Of a DNA stretch of 46,497 nucleotides, positions 29,878 through 37,187 are shown in pieces. Position 1 is the stretch's first letter; each line of letters starts with the position of its first letter. This stretch comes from an uncultured Alphaproteobacteria bacterium (GTDB lineage Bacteria > Pseudomonadota > Alphaproteobacteria > UBA2136 > UBA6156), in the NCBI GenBank assembly GCA_937928525.1, contig CALFWJ010000160.1:1-46497 (forward strand), in the 5' to 3' direction. A program made the position numbers and the translations under genes. The notes under the pieces are model-generated. The model searched no databases. It was not told where the DNA came from and was given only the letters and a program-made list of their open reading frames with translations.

Positions 29878-30842
29878 CACAACAAATTGGCGACAGCGAA
29901 CTTTTAGACACATGGGCAGCAAACGGCGGCGTAAGCGAGCCGGATTCAAGCAAAATTGACGTGGGCTGGCAAAGCGGGGAGCGGCCAAGCTTCCAAGTTA
30001 TGAACTGGCTGCAAAACCTGTACGCTCAAAAACTTAACCATATACTGCAAAATGGTATACCCGCATGGAACAGCACAACGCAGTATGAGGTGGGCAATGT
30101 TGCTATAAATAGCGGTTTGGCGTACCGCTGTATTACACAAAACACCAATAGCGCGCCGCCAAGTGCAAATTGGGCGCAGCTTGTGCCAGATGGGCTTAAA
30201 AACACAGCCACAAACCGCGACCCGCTAGCTACAGACGACAACACACAAGGTTATGAGGTTTTTAGCCGCTGGGTTAATACCAGCACAGGCGAAAGCTGGG
30301 TGTTGCTTAATGCCGCTACTGGCGCAGCTAATTGGGATAATACAACGCTTACCATTGATGATTTAGGCAGCGCAGCCCTGCAGGAATCAAGCGCATTTGC
30401 TACGGCCGCCCAGGGTGCTTTAGCGGATTCTGCTTTACAGCCTGGCAGCGTGCCGGTTGCCACTGAGGCGCAAGCAAAAGCAGCTACGGCCGGTAATTTG
30501 CTAGATGCAGATGTAGCGCGCTTTAGCCCTTTTGCTATAGCGGCGTACCTGCATTACAACCAGGTTACAGACACAGTGCTTGCCAGCAATAACATAAGCA
30601 GCGTTACCGATGTTGCCACGACTGAGTACCGCGCCAATTTTACCAACAACATGGCGACTGCAAACTTTGCGGCCGTGCCTGGTGTGGGGCAGCAAGGCGC
30701 GCAATCCGGCCAGGCCATTGATATACCAAACATTAAGAGCCGCAACACAAGCAGCGTTACCATTAAAGTTAAAGATACCAACGGCAATAGCCAAAACGAC
30801 CTAATAGACAACAACCTTATTGTTGCAGGAGTATTAGCATAA
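29874..30842 (+). CDS. Second tail fibre, paralogue of the first
   Basis: A 322-aa protein overlapping the first fibre gene by 4 bp. Residues 1-~105 repeat the attachment region (LLDTWAANGGVSEPDSSKID, QKLNHILQNGIPAWNSTTQY, GLAYRCITQNTNSAPPSANW). The body is different, with no collar domain: alanine- and serine-rich shaft (ESSAFATAAQGALADSALQP) and a C-terminal domain (SRNTSSVTIKVKDTNGNSQN). It likely attaches to the same baseplate site and widens host range. The end overlaps the chaperone-like gene at TAATG. Confidence 0.8.
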   Translation: MTQQIGDSELLDTWAANGGVSEPDSSKIDVGWQSGERPSFQVMNWLQNLYAQKLNHILQNGIPAWNSTTQYEVGNVAINSGLAYRCITQNTNSAPPSANWAQLVPDGLKNTATNRDPLATDDNTQGYEVFSRWVNTSTGESWVLLNAATGAANWDNTTLTIDDLGSAALQESSAFATAAQGALADSALQPGSVPVATEAQAKAATAGNLLDADVARFSPFAIAAYLHYNQVTDTVLASNNISSVTDVATTEYRANFTNNMATANFAAVPGVGQQGAQSGQAIDIPNIKSRNTSSVTIKVKDTNGNSQNDLIDNNLIVAGVLA

Positions 30843-31279
30843 TGAGCACACACGCAATTAAATTAAGCACTGGTGGCGTTGCCATTATTACTTTGCTGGA
30901 TAAGGAAACCACAGTTGAGCAGGAAATTGCAAAATGGCCTCAAGACCAACAAGATTTAGTGGTTAGCCACCGCAAAATAAAGCGCGCAGATATACCAAAA
31001 AGCCGCAAATACCGCGAAGCGTGGACAGATGCTTTGCCTGGTGAAAAAATCGACATTGACGAGGATAAAAAATTTGAAGTAGACACACGCATTGTACTTA
31101 CGCAGAGGCAGCAAGAATACAAAGATATAGGCGATCAGCTGGATGCCATTATGAAATGGATAGCAAGTATGCCAGCTGGCACAGTGCCAGAAGAGCTTGC
31201 CGGTATGGCTGCGCACTCTATGGATGTAAAACGCCGTTTTAAAAAGCCGGCAAAACCAACAAAAGGAGTTAAAAAATGA
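30842..31279 (+). CDS. Tail fibre assembly-like protein
   Basis: A 145-aa protein following the fibres. VSHRKIKRADIPKSRKYREA and WTDALPGEKIDIDEDKKF form the typical H-R, I-P, F/Y-R-x-A-W core of proteins located after tail fibre genes, some of which are assembly chaperones. A helical region (EYKDIGDQLDAIMKWIASM) follows, and the C-terminus is lysine-rich. It may bind fibres or be a minor baseplate component; which is uncertain. Confidence 0.6.
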   Translation: MSTHAIKLSTGGVAIITLLDKETTVEQEIAKWPQDQQDLVVSHRKIKRADIPKSRKYREAWTDALPGEKIDIDEDKKFEVDTRIVLTQRQQEYKDIGDQLDAIMKWIASMPAGTVPEELAGMAAHSMDVKRRFKKPAKPTKGVKK

Positions 31280-31917
31280 CTTATGTGTTTTTATTTATTG
31301 CAGCGTTGCTGTGGTTTGGTTTTTGGAGCGCGCAGGCTGGCCGCAGCATGCGCAGTTTATCCGTAAAGCTTGATAGCTGGCAGGATAAAAAGCCATGGTA
31401 CAGCGAAGTGCCGGAAGGGATTCTTGCCCTTACGTTTGGCACTACAGCACTGTGGGGCTGGGATAAAGTTTTTGACATGCCTGCGCTTTGGCTGCTTGTA
31501 CTTTGGCCAATTTTTTGCCTTGTGTCATACGCCGGCAAGCAATCTGCCACCTGGGCTTATTTGCGTTGGGAGGGGCATATAAAGGATGTAAACGGCGATG
31601 GGGTGCACAATGAGCTGGACGGCCGGGATAGCACAACGCGGCCTATAAATGATTGGATTGCAGCGCGCTTGGGTTACAAGCTTGGCGATGAGGGGTACAG
31701 TTGGGTGTGGGCTTTTACAAAAGGCTTTATGACGACTGCGCCGCTTGGTGGGCTTTTGGGTGCTATAGCGCAGCCTATTGGCCGGGAAATAGCCAGCCAT
31801 GCAAAAGGCAGGCTACCCTTTGACAGCAATTTTTGGATGGAGTCCTTTGGTGATGGCTTTGGCTATGCCGTTGCCTGGGTGGGCTTTGTTGCAGCTGTGG
31901 TAACTTTTGCGGTTTAG
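31276..31917 (+). CDS. Membrane protein with an EF-hand-like calcium loop
   Basis: A 213-aa protein with an N-terminal membrane segment (TYVFLFIAALLWFGFWSA), another pair (EGILALTFGTTALWGW and LWLLVLWPIFCLVSYAG), and at least one C-terminal segment (FGYAVAWVGFVAAVVTFAV). Between them, DVNGDGVHNELD matches a calcium-binding EF-hand/dockerin loop, with acidic or amide residues at 1, 3, 5, 9 and 12. It overlaps the fibre-associated gene and precedes the lysis genes, but I cannot say whether it acts in lysis, superinfection exclusion or virion assembly. Confidence 0.65.
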   Translation: MTYVFLFIAALLWFGFWSAQAGRSMRSLSVKLDSWQDKKPWYSEVPEGILALTFGTTALWGWDKVFDMPALWLLVLWPIFCLVSYAGKQSATWAYLRWEGHIKDVNGDGVHNELDGRDSTTRPINDWIAARLGYKLGDEGYSWVWAFTKGFMTTAPLGGLLGAIAQPIGREIASHAKGRLPFDSNFWMESFGDGFGYAVAWVGFVAAVVTFAV

Positions 31918-31928
31918 AGGGCGAATAT

Positions 31929-32333
31929 ATGAATGAAGAAAACTATAAATGCACGCTATGTTTGTACGTTGTAATTTTGAGCATAGCGGCCATTGCCAGT
32001 ACGTACTGGTTACCTCTTTACGATAGAGAGCTTGTGAGAGAATATACGGGCACAATAACGGCGGCAGGCAGCACAGCTGGCGGCCTTTTGTGTGCGTATT
32101 TTGTCTACATAATGAGTCGCGGCAAGTCTGCGCTTAACCGCCGGCTGCAAGAGGTTTATTTCCTCATGCTTGTTATTTTCACCTGCACAGCCGCTTTTGG
32201 TGTTTTGGGCACGATGCACCCAGCCCCGGAGGATTGGGATATTGTTTATAATATACGCGCGGTGGCTATTGTTTTAGAGGTTGTGGCTTTGTTCAGGTTC
32301 TTTTTAATCTGGTGGAAAGTAGGACACAAATAA
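31929..32333 (+). CDS. Membrane protein with about four transmembrane segments
   Basis: A 134-aa protein. Hydrophobic stretches are CLYVVILSIAAIASTYWL, a short STAGGLLCAYFVYIM, YFLMLVIFTCTAAFGVLGTM and AVAIVLEVVALFRFFLIWW. Between them are short charged loops. It might help lysis, as a holin or antiholin, because the next gene looks holin-like. Function is unproven. It overlaps that gene at TAATG. Confidence 0.65.
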   Translation: MNEENYKCTLCLYVVILSIAAIASTYWLPLYDRELVREYTGTITAAGSTAGGLLCAYFVYIMSRGKSALNRRLQEVYFLMLVIFTCTAAFGVLGTMHPAPEDWDIVYNIRAVAIVLEVVALFRFFLIWWKVGHK

Positions 32334-32680
32334 TGTTTGTAAAAAGCGCATATGCGCAAGCTACACTAAACGCGACTCAGGTAGCCACCGATGGCGCGGC
32401 CGTTTTTTTTGAAAAGGGTATTTTAGGGGCTATGGTTGTGGCTCTTATGGCTTTTGTTGTTTACATGCACCGCAGCCACAAAGAAGAACGCCGAGAGGCT
32501 AGGGCAGATCGGGATAAGCGAGACGAGCAGCAAAGGCAGCATGATGAAAAAAGAGATAGCGAGTTTATGCGAGCGAGCGACAAACAGGCTGCTTCAAGCG
32601 AAAAACTGGCAGACGCTATTGCCGGGCTATCGCGCGATATTTACAAGAACAACAATAATATGCCTGGTGGTGGCTCTTAG
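32333..32680 (+). CDS. Holin-like membrane protein (putative)
   Basis: A 115-aa protein started at ATG 32333. A short N-terminus (MFVKSAYAQATLNATQ) leads to one strong transmembrane segment (KGILGAMVVALMAFVVYM), then a long highly charged helix (RSHKEERREARADRDKRDEQ and onward) and a glycine-rich end. One membrane span followed by a charged cytoplasmic coiled coil, directly before the endolysin, fits a small holin or membrane anchor. An additional lipoprotein frame lies inside its 3' half. Confidence 0.6.
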   Translation: MFVKSAYAQATLNATQVATDGAAVFFEKGILGAMVVALMAFVVYMHRSHKEERREARADRDKRDEQQRQHDEKRDSEFMRASDKQAASSEKLADAIAGLSRDIYKNNNNMPGGGS

Positions 32681-32834
32681 TGCGTGTGCTATTGCGCCTT
32701 ATTGCCGCCCTAGGGTTACGTGCGAAGCCGGCAGAGGTAAAAACAAGCCAGATTGCTGGTTTACAGCCGACTGTGGGTTTACAGCAACACCAAAAGAAGA
32801 GGAGCAAAACAATGCAGCTAGAACCAGGCTTTAA
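32544..32834 (+). CDS. Nested lipoprotein in the lysis cassette (putative)
   Basis: A 96-aa frame overlapping the 3' part of the holin-like gene in another frame and extending to the start of the endolysin. It has a lipobox (LVVALSAC, Cys48), preceded by IFTRTTIIC with a basic residue. The mature part is small and cysteine-rich (APYCRPRVTCEAGRGKNKPD, CWFTADCGF). AAAGG lies upstream of adjacent ATGs at 32541 and 32544. The ~47 residues before the lipobox are long for a lipoprotein signal, so the real start may be an unusual codon further in (TTG 32619). I believe a small lipoprotein is made; its function is unknown. Confidence 0.5.
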   Translation: MKKEIASLCERATNRLLQAKNWQTLLPGYRAIFTRTTIICLVVALSACAIAPYCRPRVTCEAGRGKNKPDCWFTADCGFTATPKEEEQNNAARTRL

Positions 32835-33357
32835 TTGGCTTTATAACGAAACATCGCCCCGCATATTGGTGGCTGCCTTGGCCGAGTATGGCACAAAGGA
32901 AGTGCCCGGAGCTGGTAACAACCCAAAAATATTAGCTTGGGCGCAAGAGGTTGGCAGCCAGGTTGGTATTGATTACAGCCAGGATTCTATACCGTGGTGC
33001 GGTTTGTTTATTGGTGTTGCTGCAAAGCGCGCCGGCTACACACCACCAGCAATTTGCGTGCGCGCAAGTGAGTGGGCAAAGTTTGGTAACCCCGCGCAGC
33101 GCAGCATGCTTGGTGATATTGTGGTGCTTAAGCGCGATGGTGGCGGCCATGTAGGCCTTTATGTTGGCGAGTCGCTTGATGGCAAATATGTTTACCTGCT
33201 TGGCGGCAATCAAGCTGACGCGGTTAATATACGCAAATTTCCTACTTTTCGCATAACAGATGTGCGCCGTTGCCCGTGGCGCGTTGGCCAGCCGCCAAAC
33301 GTGCGGCCTATCAATCTTGCAGATAATGGTGTACCATTGAGCCATACGGAGGCTTAA
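32812..33357 (+). CDS. Endolysin, CHAP/NlpC-P60-like (TIGR02594 type)
   Basis: A 181-aa protein. The start is ATG 32812 (GAGGAGC, 7 nt upstream); an in-frame GTG at 32680 would add 44 unconvincing residues. The core matches the TIGR02594 peptidoglycan hydrolase pattern: YGTKEVPGAGNNPKILAW, then SIPWCGLFIGVAAKRAGYTP, SEWAKFGN, GDIVVLKRDGGGHVGLYVG and LLGGNQADAV. Cys63 in W-C-G and His113 in G-H-V-G are the predicted catalytic pair. It has no signal sequence, so it needs the holin to reach the cell wall. Confidence 0.9.
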   Translation: MQLEPGFNWLYNETSPRILVAALAEYGTKEVPGAGNNPKILAWAQEVGSQVGIDYSQDSIPWCGLFIGVAAKRAGYTPPAICVRASEWAKFGNPAQRSMLGDIVVLKRDGGGHVGLYVGESLDGKYVYLLGGNQADAVNIRKFPTFRITDVRRCPWRVGQPPNVRPINLADNGVPLSHTEA

Positions 33358-33358
33358 A

Positions 33359-33787
33359 ATGCCGAGCTTAAAAACCATTAAAATTATTGCGGCCGCAGCT
33401 ACGCTTATTGCTTGTGTGGTGTTTTTCGGCCTTTGGCGTTATACCGCGCTGCAGCTCAAAGACACCAAAGAAGATCTGGCCACGGCAAACACAACGATTG
33501 AGCAACACGTAAAAAATAAGCAAATTACCGAGGAGGTAGCCAATGAATACCAAGCCACTATTGCTGAGCTTAACGCTAATATTAGCCGCCTGCAGCGGCA
33601 ACCAGTACGATGCCACCCCATTACCGGCGCGGCCGGCGGGAATAATGCAGCCACCGCAGCCACAAAGCTACCTAGAGGAAATGGAGTCAGCTCTGCGTTC
33701 CTCTACGACTTTGCCGGCAGATGCGAACGAGAGCGACTAAAGGTTAAAGGGCTGCAAAGTTTTGTTAACCGGCTATATAATGATTAA
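33359..33787 (+). CDS. Rz: i-spanin (Rz-like)
   Basis: A 142-aa inner-membrane protein: N-terminal transmembrane anchor (IIAAAATLIACVVFFGLWRY), then a long coiled coil in the periplasm (LKDTKEDLATANTTIEQHVK and onward, ending near EVANEYQATIAELNANISRL). It would link to the outer-membrane lipoprotein encoded inside it, fusing inner and outer membranes in the last step of lysis. It starts 1 nt after the endolysin. Its last 23 bp overlap the end of a convergent minus-strand gene. Confidence 0.85.
   Translation: MPSLKTIKIIAAAATLIACVVFFGLWRYTALQLKDTKEDLATANTTIEQHVKNKQITEEVANEYQATIAELNANISRLQRQPVRCHPITGAAGGNNAATAATKLPRGNGVSSAFLYDFAGRCERERLKVKGLQSFVNRLYND
33543..33740 (+). CDS. Rz1: o-spanin (Rz1-like), nested in Rz
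   Basis: A 65-aa lipoprotein fully embedded in the Rz gene in another frame. AGGAGG lies before its ATG. A signal peptide (MNTKPLLLSLTLILAAC, Cys17 of the lipobox) is followed by a proline-rich part (ATPLPARPAG, then MQPPQPQSY), as in other Rz1 proteins. It would be lipidated and attached to the outer membrane, pairing with Rz. The nested arrangement is common to lambda-type spanins and implies a diderm host. Confidence 0.88.
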   Translation: MNTKPLLLSLTLILAACSGNQYDATPLPARPAGIMQPPQPQSYLEEMESALRSSTTLPADANESD

Positions 33788-34199
33788 AGAATCCAAGCCG
33801 GCCTTTTAACGGCTCAAACGGCAGCGTGCATTGGTTGTCCAGCACAAAACCATATTCACCAAAAAACCATGGCTTATCTTTGTTGGCCAGCAGCCTCCTG
33901 TCGTTTTGGTGCACGGTATTTACCAGGTGTGCCATACCAACAATGCCGCCGCGCCGGCGTTCTATAAAATCTTTTTCGTGCTCCATAAGCTGCAGTAAAT
34001 CTGGCACACCGCTTTGGTTAACCGTATCCACAGCATCCTGCCAATCCTCTTTTGTCATTGTTTTGCCGGCATGTATTAAAAACAGCCCCCGGTGCTTGGT
34101 GTTCCATGTGCGGTTTTCTACACCTTTATAGCCGTTAACAATGAGCCACGCCCATGGCTGCCGTATGCTCAAAACCTTTACAGGGTGTAATTTTTTCAT
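33765..34199 (-). CDS. ASCH domain protein
   Basis: A 144-aa protein started at the ATG at 34199 (AAAGGAAA upstream); the longer frame to 34271 lacks support. VLSIRQPWAWLIVNGYKGVE and NRTWNTKHRGLFLIHAGK are the conserved ASCH (PUA-like) core, which binds RNA or modified nucleosides; some ASCH proteins are nucleases or cytidine-derivative amidohydrolases. The C-terminus keeps GIVGMAHLVN and YGFVLDNQ. It is transcribed against the lysis genes, overlaps Rz by 23 bp, and is divergent from a small plus-strand gene. It looks like an independent accessory gene. Confidence 0.85.
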   Translation of the reverse strand: MKKLHPVKVLSIRQPWAWLIVNGYKGVENRTWNTKHRGLFLIHAGKTMTKEDWQDAVDTVNQSGVPDLLQLMEHEKDFIERRRGGIVGMAHLVNTVHQNDRRLLANKDKPWFFGEYGFVLDNQCTLPFEPLKGRLGFFNHYIAG

Positions 34200-34282
34200 G
34201 TTTTTTCCTTTGCGCGATTGCTTTTTGTTTGTTAGTGCGTTATGTTTTAACTGCACCAACATAATTAACACAGAGGTTTATA
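34200..34282. promoter_or_regulatory. Divergent promoter region between ASCH and the 34283 gene
   Basis: This 83-bp A/T-rich gap separates two divergent genes. On the plus strand, CATAAT (34260-34265) is a plausible -10 for the 34283 gene, but no good -35 is found. On the minus strand, TTGGTG with CATAAC is a weak candidate. The paired layout suggests shared control. Confidence 0.35.
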
Positions 34283-34492
34283 ATGAGCAAGGACAATGTA
34301 AAGTGGGTAAATACCCGTATTGGCGATGAGCTTAAAGAGCGTTACGACAACGCGCTAAGCACGGCCAAAAAAGAAGTGGGCAGGCATATTGCCAGCCCGG
34401 AAATTATTGTGCCGGCATTAACTGCGTTTTGCGAGGCCGTTGAGTCTGGCAATGCGCGCGAGTTTTTGAACGGGCAATACACAAAAAAATAA
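34283..34492 (+). CDS. Small protein, possibly ribbon-helix-helix
   Basis: A 69-aa protein with AGAGG upstream. VKWVNTRIGDELKERYDNAL, then GRHIASPEIIVPALTAFCEA, resembles a ribbon-helix-helix regulator: a short strand, a helix with basic residues and an S-x-x-I-x-P-A-L second helix. It may regulate itself and the divergent ASCH gene. The similarity is weak. Its stop codon overlaps a terminator that serves the opposite strand. Confidence 0.5.
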   Translation: MSKDNVKWVNTRIGDELKERYDNALSTAKKEVGRHIASPEIIVPALTAFCEAVESGNAREFLNGQYTKK

Positions 34493-34510
34493 AGCCCCGC
34501 TAAGGGCTTT
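34483..34510 (-). terminator. Minus-strand terminator of the recombination operon
   Basis: Read on the minus strand, AAAGCCC (34510-34504), a 6-nt loop and GGGCTTT (34497-34491) form a 7-bp stem followed by ATTTTTTT (34490-34483). It lies 47 bp downstream of recT and would end the long leftward transcript, leaving the ASCH gene on its own promoter. Confidence 0.85.
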
Positions 34511-34556
34511 ACCAAAACAACCGCCACGCCTCTGCTACAAGCGCACCAGGCGGTTT

Positions 34557-35708
34557 TTATATGGGCGGCTTTTCTGTGTCTGCCGATTCCGGCTCAGGCG
34601 TTGGTTCTGGCTCAGCTGCGGCCGCCTCTGCAGCCTGCGCAGCCTTACTAACCTTGCGCGCGGCCTCTTGCCACTCTTTATGCTTGTGGCGCACCAGGTC
34701 TTTTTGTGTGTCGTCCAGCGTGCCAACCCAGGCCTTGTAATCATGCCAGCCAGCCTTGGCTTTTTTCTCGCCCTCTGCCACCAGCTCTTTTTGCTTGCTG
34801 TCGTCTGCCGGCTGTTCTTCAACCACCTCAACATCAATAATGTTGCTGTCTGGCTCAGCTACGGCCGCAGCTGGCTGCTCTTCCTCAACAAGCTCGCCCT
34901 GGGCTGCTTGCGCCGGCTCTGTGTCGCCCTGGCTTACATTTTCGTTAATGTTGTCCAGTATAGTTTTTCGCACCGGTGTGGCCGCCTCTATAGCCTGGTT
35001 TGGGTCGTAATTATTGCGGTTGTCGTAATCCACAATATCCTGCAGCCCTTGTATGCTTGCAAAAAGCTGCTTACATGCGTTTTTAATGGCCGCTGCTTTA
35101 GCTTTTTCCACATAGTCGCTGCTCCATACGTACTTTTGCTTAGCAGCACCCTTGGCGCGGTCAATGCGCTCTTTAGCCACATCCGTAACCCGCTGTATTA
35201 AACGGCCGTTGTCTGTGTACGTCACGGCAAAAAGTATGCCTATAAAATCTTTTTCACCGCTGCGAAATGCGCCGGCTTTTTTATGCGTGTAGTTTTGCTG
35301 GCCGTTTTCATTCCATATTTTAACCTCATCGCCGCTATAAACAGGCTCAACAACAAAATCAGCGTCCGGGTAAAACTCTTTAATTTTAGCCAGGTAGCCA
35401 CGGTAGCCCATTTGAAAGGTGCAATTATTGCCGTATTTAACCAAGTGCGCGTGCTGCCGGCCATCAATATACACGCCACGGTTGGCCGCCTCTATCATTG
35501 TGGCTTTAATGCTTTGAGGGTTACAACCGCTCAAGTCCTGCTTTGTACCCACGCTGGCCTGTATGGTGCTAAAAACGCCATAAGCGTATTTGGCAACCTT
35601 ATTCATGGCCGATTCATCGCCTGGGTTAACGCCCATAGCAACGGCCATCTCCTTGCTGGTTTCAGTGCTGGTAAGCTCCTGCTTTATAACTGCTAATTGG
35701 TTGCTCAT
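34557..35708 (-). CDS. recT: RecT-family single-strand annealing protein
   Basis: A 383-aa protein. The RecT core is clear: ESAMNKVAKYAYGVFSTIQA, then IEAANRGVYIDGRQHAHLVK, GYRGYLAKIKEF, and TDVAKERIDRAKGAAKQKYV followed by YVEKAKAAAIKNACKQLF. The N-terminal ~240 residues bind single-stranded DNA and promote annealing. The C-terminal ~140 residues are acidic and proline/alanine-rich, probably flexible. It pairs with the RecE-like exonuclease gene three genes upstream in the operon and would drive replication-linked recombination. Start ATG overlaps the previous stop. Confidence 0.93.
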   Translation of the reverse strand: MSNQLAVIKQELTSTETSKEMAVAMGVNPGDESAMNKVAKYAYGVFSTIQASVGTKQDLSGCNPQSIKATMIEAANRGVYIDGRQHAHLVKYGNNCTFQMGYRGYLAKIKEFYPDADFVVEPVYSGDEVKIWNENGQQNYTHKKAGAFRSGEKDFIGILFAVTYTDNGRLIQRVTDVAKERIDRAKGAAKQKYVWSSDYVEKAKAAAIKNACKQLFASIQGLQDIVDYDNRNNYDPNQAIEAATPVRKTILDNINENVSQGDTEPAQAAQGELVEEEQPAAAVAEPDSNIIDVEVVEEQPADDSKQKELVAEGEKKAKAGWHDYKAWVGTLDDTQKDLVRHKHKEWQEAARKVSKAAQAAEAAAAEPEPTPEPESADTEKPPI

Positions 35709-36226
35709 TGTACTGTTTCTCCTTCTGTGCTTTTGGCCAATAATTTGTAATACTCGCTAAGGTATATTTCGGTGCACCCCTCAATAATATCAGGCATGGG
35801 CAGCTGCGCCGGCAAGCCAATAACTATAACGTCATCAAATATATGAAGGCTAGGGAATACAACCACGCTGCCTATATGGGCTACACCGCCAAAGCGTTCT
35901 GCAAAAACCATAGAGTCCCACTTGCGCGGCAAAGCGGCCATTTCCTTACGGGCTTTTTTTGCCTCATCACTGCCGCCGTAAGGCGTGTACTCGCCAGGCT
36001 GCGCTTTTTTGCGCACTTGCCAGTGCTCAGGCACTTTTGCTGGCTCAGGGAAATAAAGCCCGGCCACTTTGTAGCCATCTTCCCAAAAATGCTTTGCGCC
36101 GTGTTTCGCCGCAAATTCTTTGGCGGCTGCCGTGAATCCCTCAACGCACTCTTGCCAAGCCTCTACAGCTTGCATGGCTTTTGTGCCGGGTTTTACAATA
36201 TATGGTATGCGTAAGTTCTGTGTCAT
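35705..36226 (-). CDS. Recombination-operon protein of unknown function
   Basis: A 173-aa protein: AMQAVEAWQECVEGFTAAAK is helical; then KHFWEDGYKVAGLYFPEPA and WQVRKKAQPGEYTPY look like a compact middle domain, and SMVFAERFGGVAHIGSVVVF a later beta region. Similar proteins occur between recT and its neighbours in other phages but have no assigned function. It overlaps both neighbouring genes by 4 bp, so it is translated with them. Confidence 0.6.
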   Translation of the reverse strand: MTQNLRIPYIVKPGTKAMQAVEAWQECVEGFTAAAKEFAAKHGAKHFWEDGYKVAGLYFPEPAKVPEHWQVRKKAQPGEYTPYGGSDEAKKARKEMAALPRKWDSMVFAERFGGVAHIGSVVVFPSLHIFDDVIVIGLPAQLPMPDIIEGCTEIYLSEYYKLLAKSTEGETVQ

Positions 36227-37185
36227 TGTTGCCTCTCATAGCTTATGTTTACGTTTGGTATTTCGCCTTTAATAATGGCGGTAGTAACGGCCTTTGCAGC
36301 CGATTCGCTTAGCATGCACTCATCCACGAGGGCATTAACAACGGCCTGGTTAACTGTGCGCCGGTGTTCTTTTTCTGTATCTGCGGCCGGGGCTGCAGGC
36401 GTTGTTGTTTTGGGTGCGTCCGCAGGCTCAGGTGTTGGCTCTGCCGGTGGCGTTTCGTTAACCTCCTCAAAGCTTGCTTGCTGCTCTGCCTCAAGCTCTG
36501 CCCTGGCCTCCTCTTTGGCTTGCTCTTTAATTTTGGCAATCCTGTCCTGTTCGTCACGCTCTGCCTTTTCCGCGCGCAGCCGCTCAAGCTCTGCGGCCTC
36601 CTGCTCTTGCTTTATGGATTCGGCCAGCATTTCGCCCAGGCGGCCGGTGCTGTTTTCAAGCACTGTATTGGCCTGGTCTGCAAACTCTTCAAAATCGCGC
36701 GCGCCAACCTCTTTAAGCTTGGCTAAACGCTCCTCAATGCCGGCAGAATCGGTTATATAATCAAAATTAACCGACTCACGCATCCACTGCACTGCTTGTA
36801 AGTGCTGGCTTTTGCGCGCCTCCTCTGCCTGCTCATAGTCTGTAAGGGGCTTGCGCACCTCATGCTGGTGCTCTTCTATAACATCCCACCAAGTGCGCTT
36901 TTGCTTATCAATGGCCTTTGTAACCTGCTTAAGCTCTGCCACATAATCTTTACCCATATTAAACACTGCGGTTTTGGTGCGCGCTATTTGAGCCGCTAAC
37001 GTGCGCCGCTCTTCCATGCCCTCCTCTGTGCTAGGGTCGAGCTTTGGCACTGTCTGCGCCTTAACCTTTGCAATAAGAGACTCAACGCCTTTTTCGGTTG
37101 TAAAAACCTCTTTGGCGTTTAAATCCTCAATTACAACCAGCTCTTTGGCCGGCTGCTCTGCTTCTTTTTTCTGTGCTTGTGCCAT
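36223..37185 (-). CDS. Coiled-coil protein, DUF1351-like (putative)
   Basis: A 320-aa protein started at the ATG at 37185 (AGGAG upstream), giving MAQAQKKEAEQPAKELVVIE. The N-terminal ~200 residues are helical (KGVESLIAKVKAQTVPKL, TLAAQIARTKTAVFNMGKDY, TKAIDKQKRTWWDVIEEHQH). The middle is a charged coiled coil (QEAAELERLRAEKAERDEQD), followed by a proline-rich linker and a small C-terminal helical domain. It resembles the DUF1351-type proteins that accompany RecT or RecE; the exact role is unclear. Confidence 0.6.
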   Translation of the reverse strand: MAQAQKKEAEQPAKELVVIEDLNAKEVFTTEKGVESLIAKVKAQTVPKLDPSTEEGMEERRTLAAQIARTKTAVFNMGKDYVAELKQVTKAIDKQKRTWWDVIEEHQHEVRKPLTDYEQAEEARKSQHLQAVQWMRESVNFDYITDSAGIEERLAKLKEVGARDFEEFADQANTVLENSTGRLGEMLAESIKQEQEAAELERLRAEKAERDEQDRIAKIKEQAKEEARAELEAEQQASFEEVNETPPAEPTPEPADAPKTTTPAAPAADTEKEHRRTVNQAVVNALVDECMLSESAAKAVTTAIIKGEIPNVNISYERQQ

Positions 37186-37187
37186 TA

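Noticed and set aside
32680..32811. N-terminal 44-residue extension of the endolysin from GTG 32680
   Set aside because: The extension has no conserved features, lies over the nested lipoprotein frame, and a strong ribosome binding site precedes ATG 32812.
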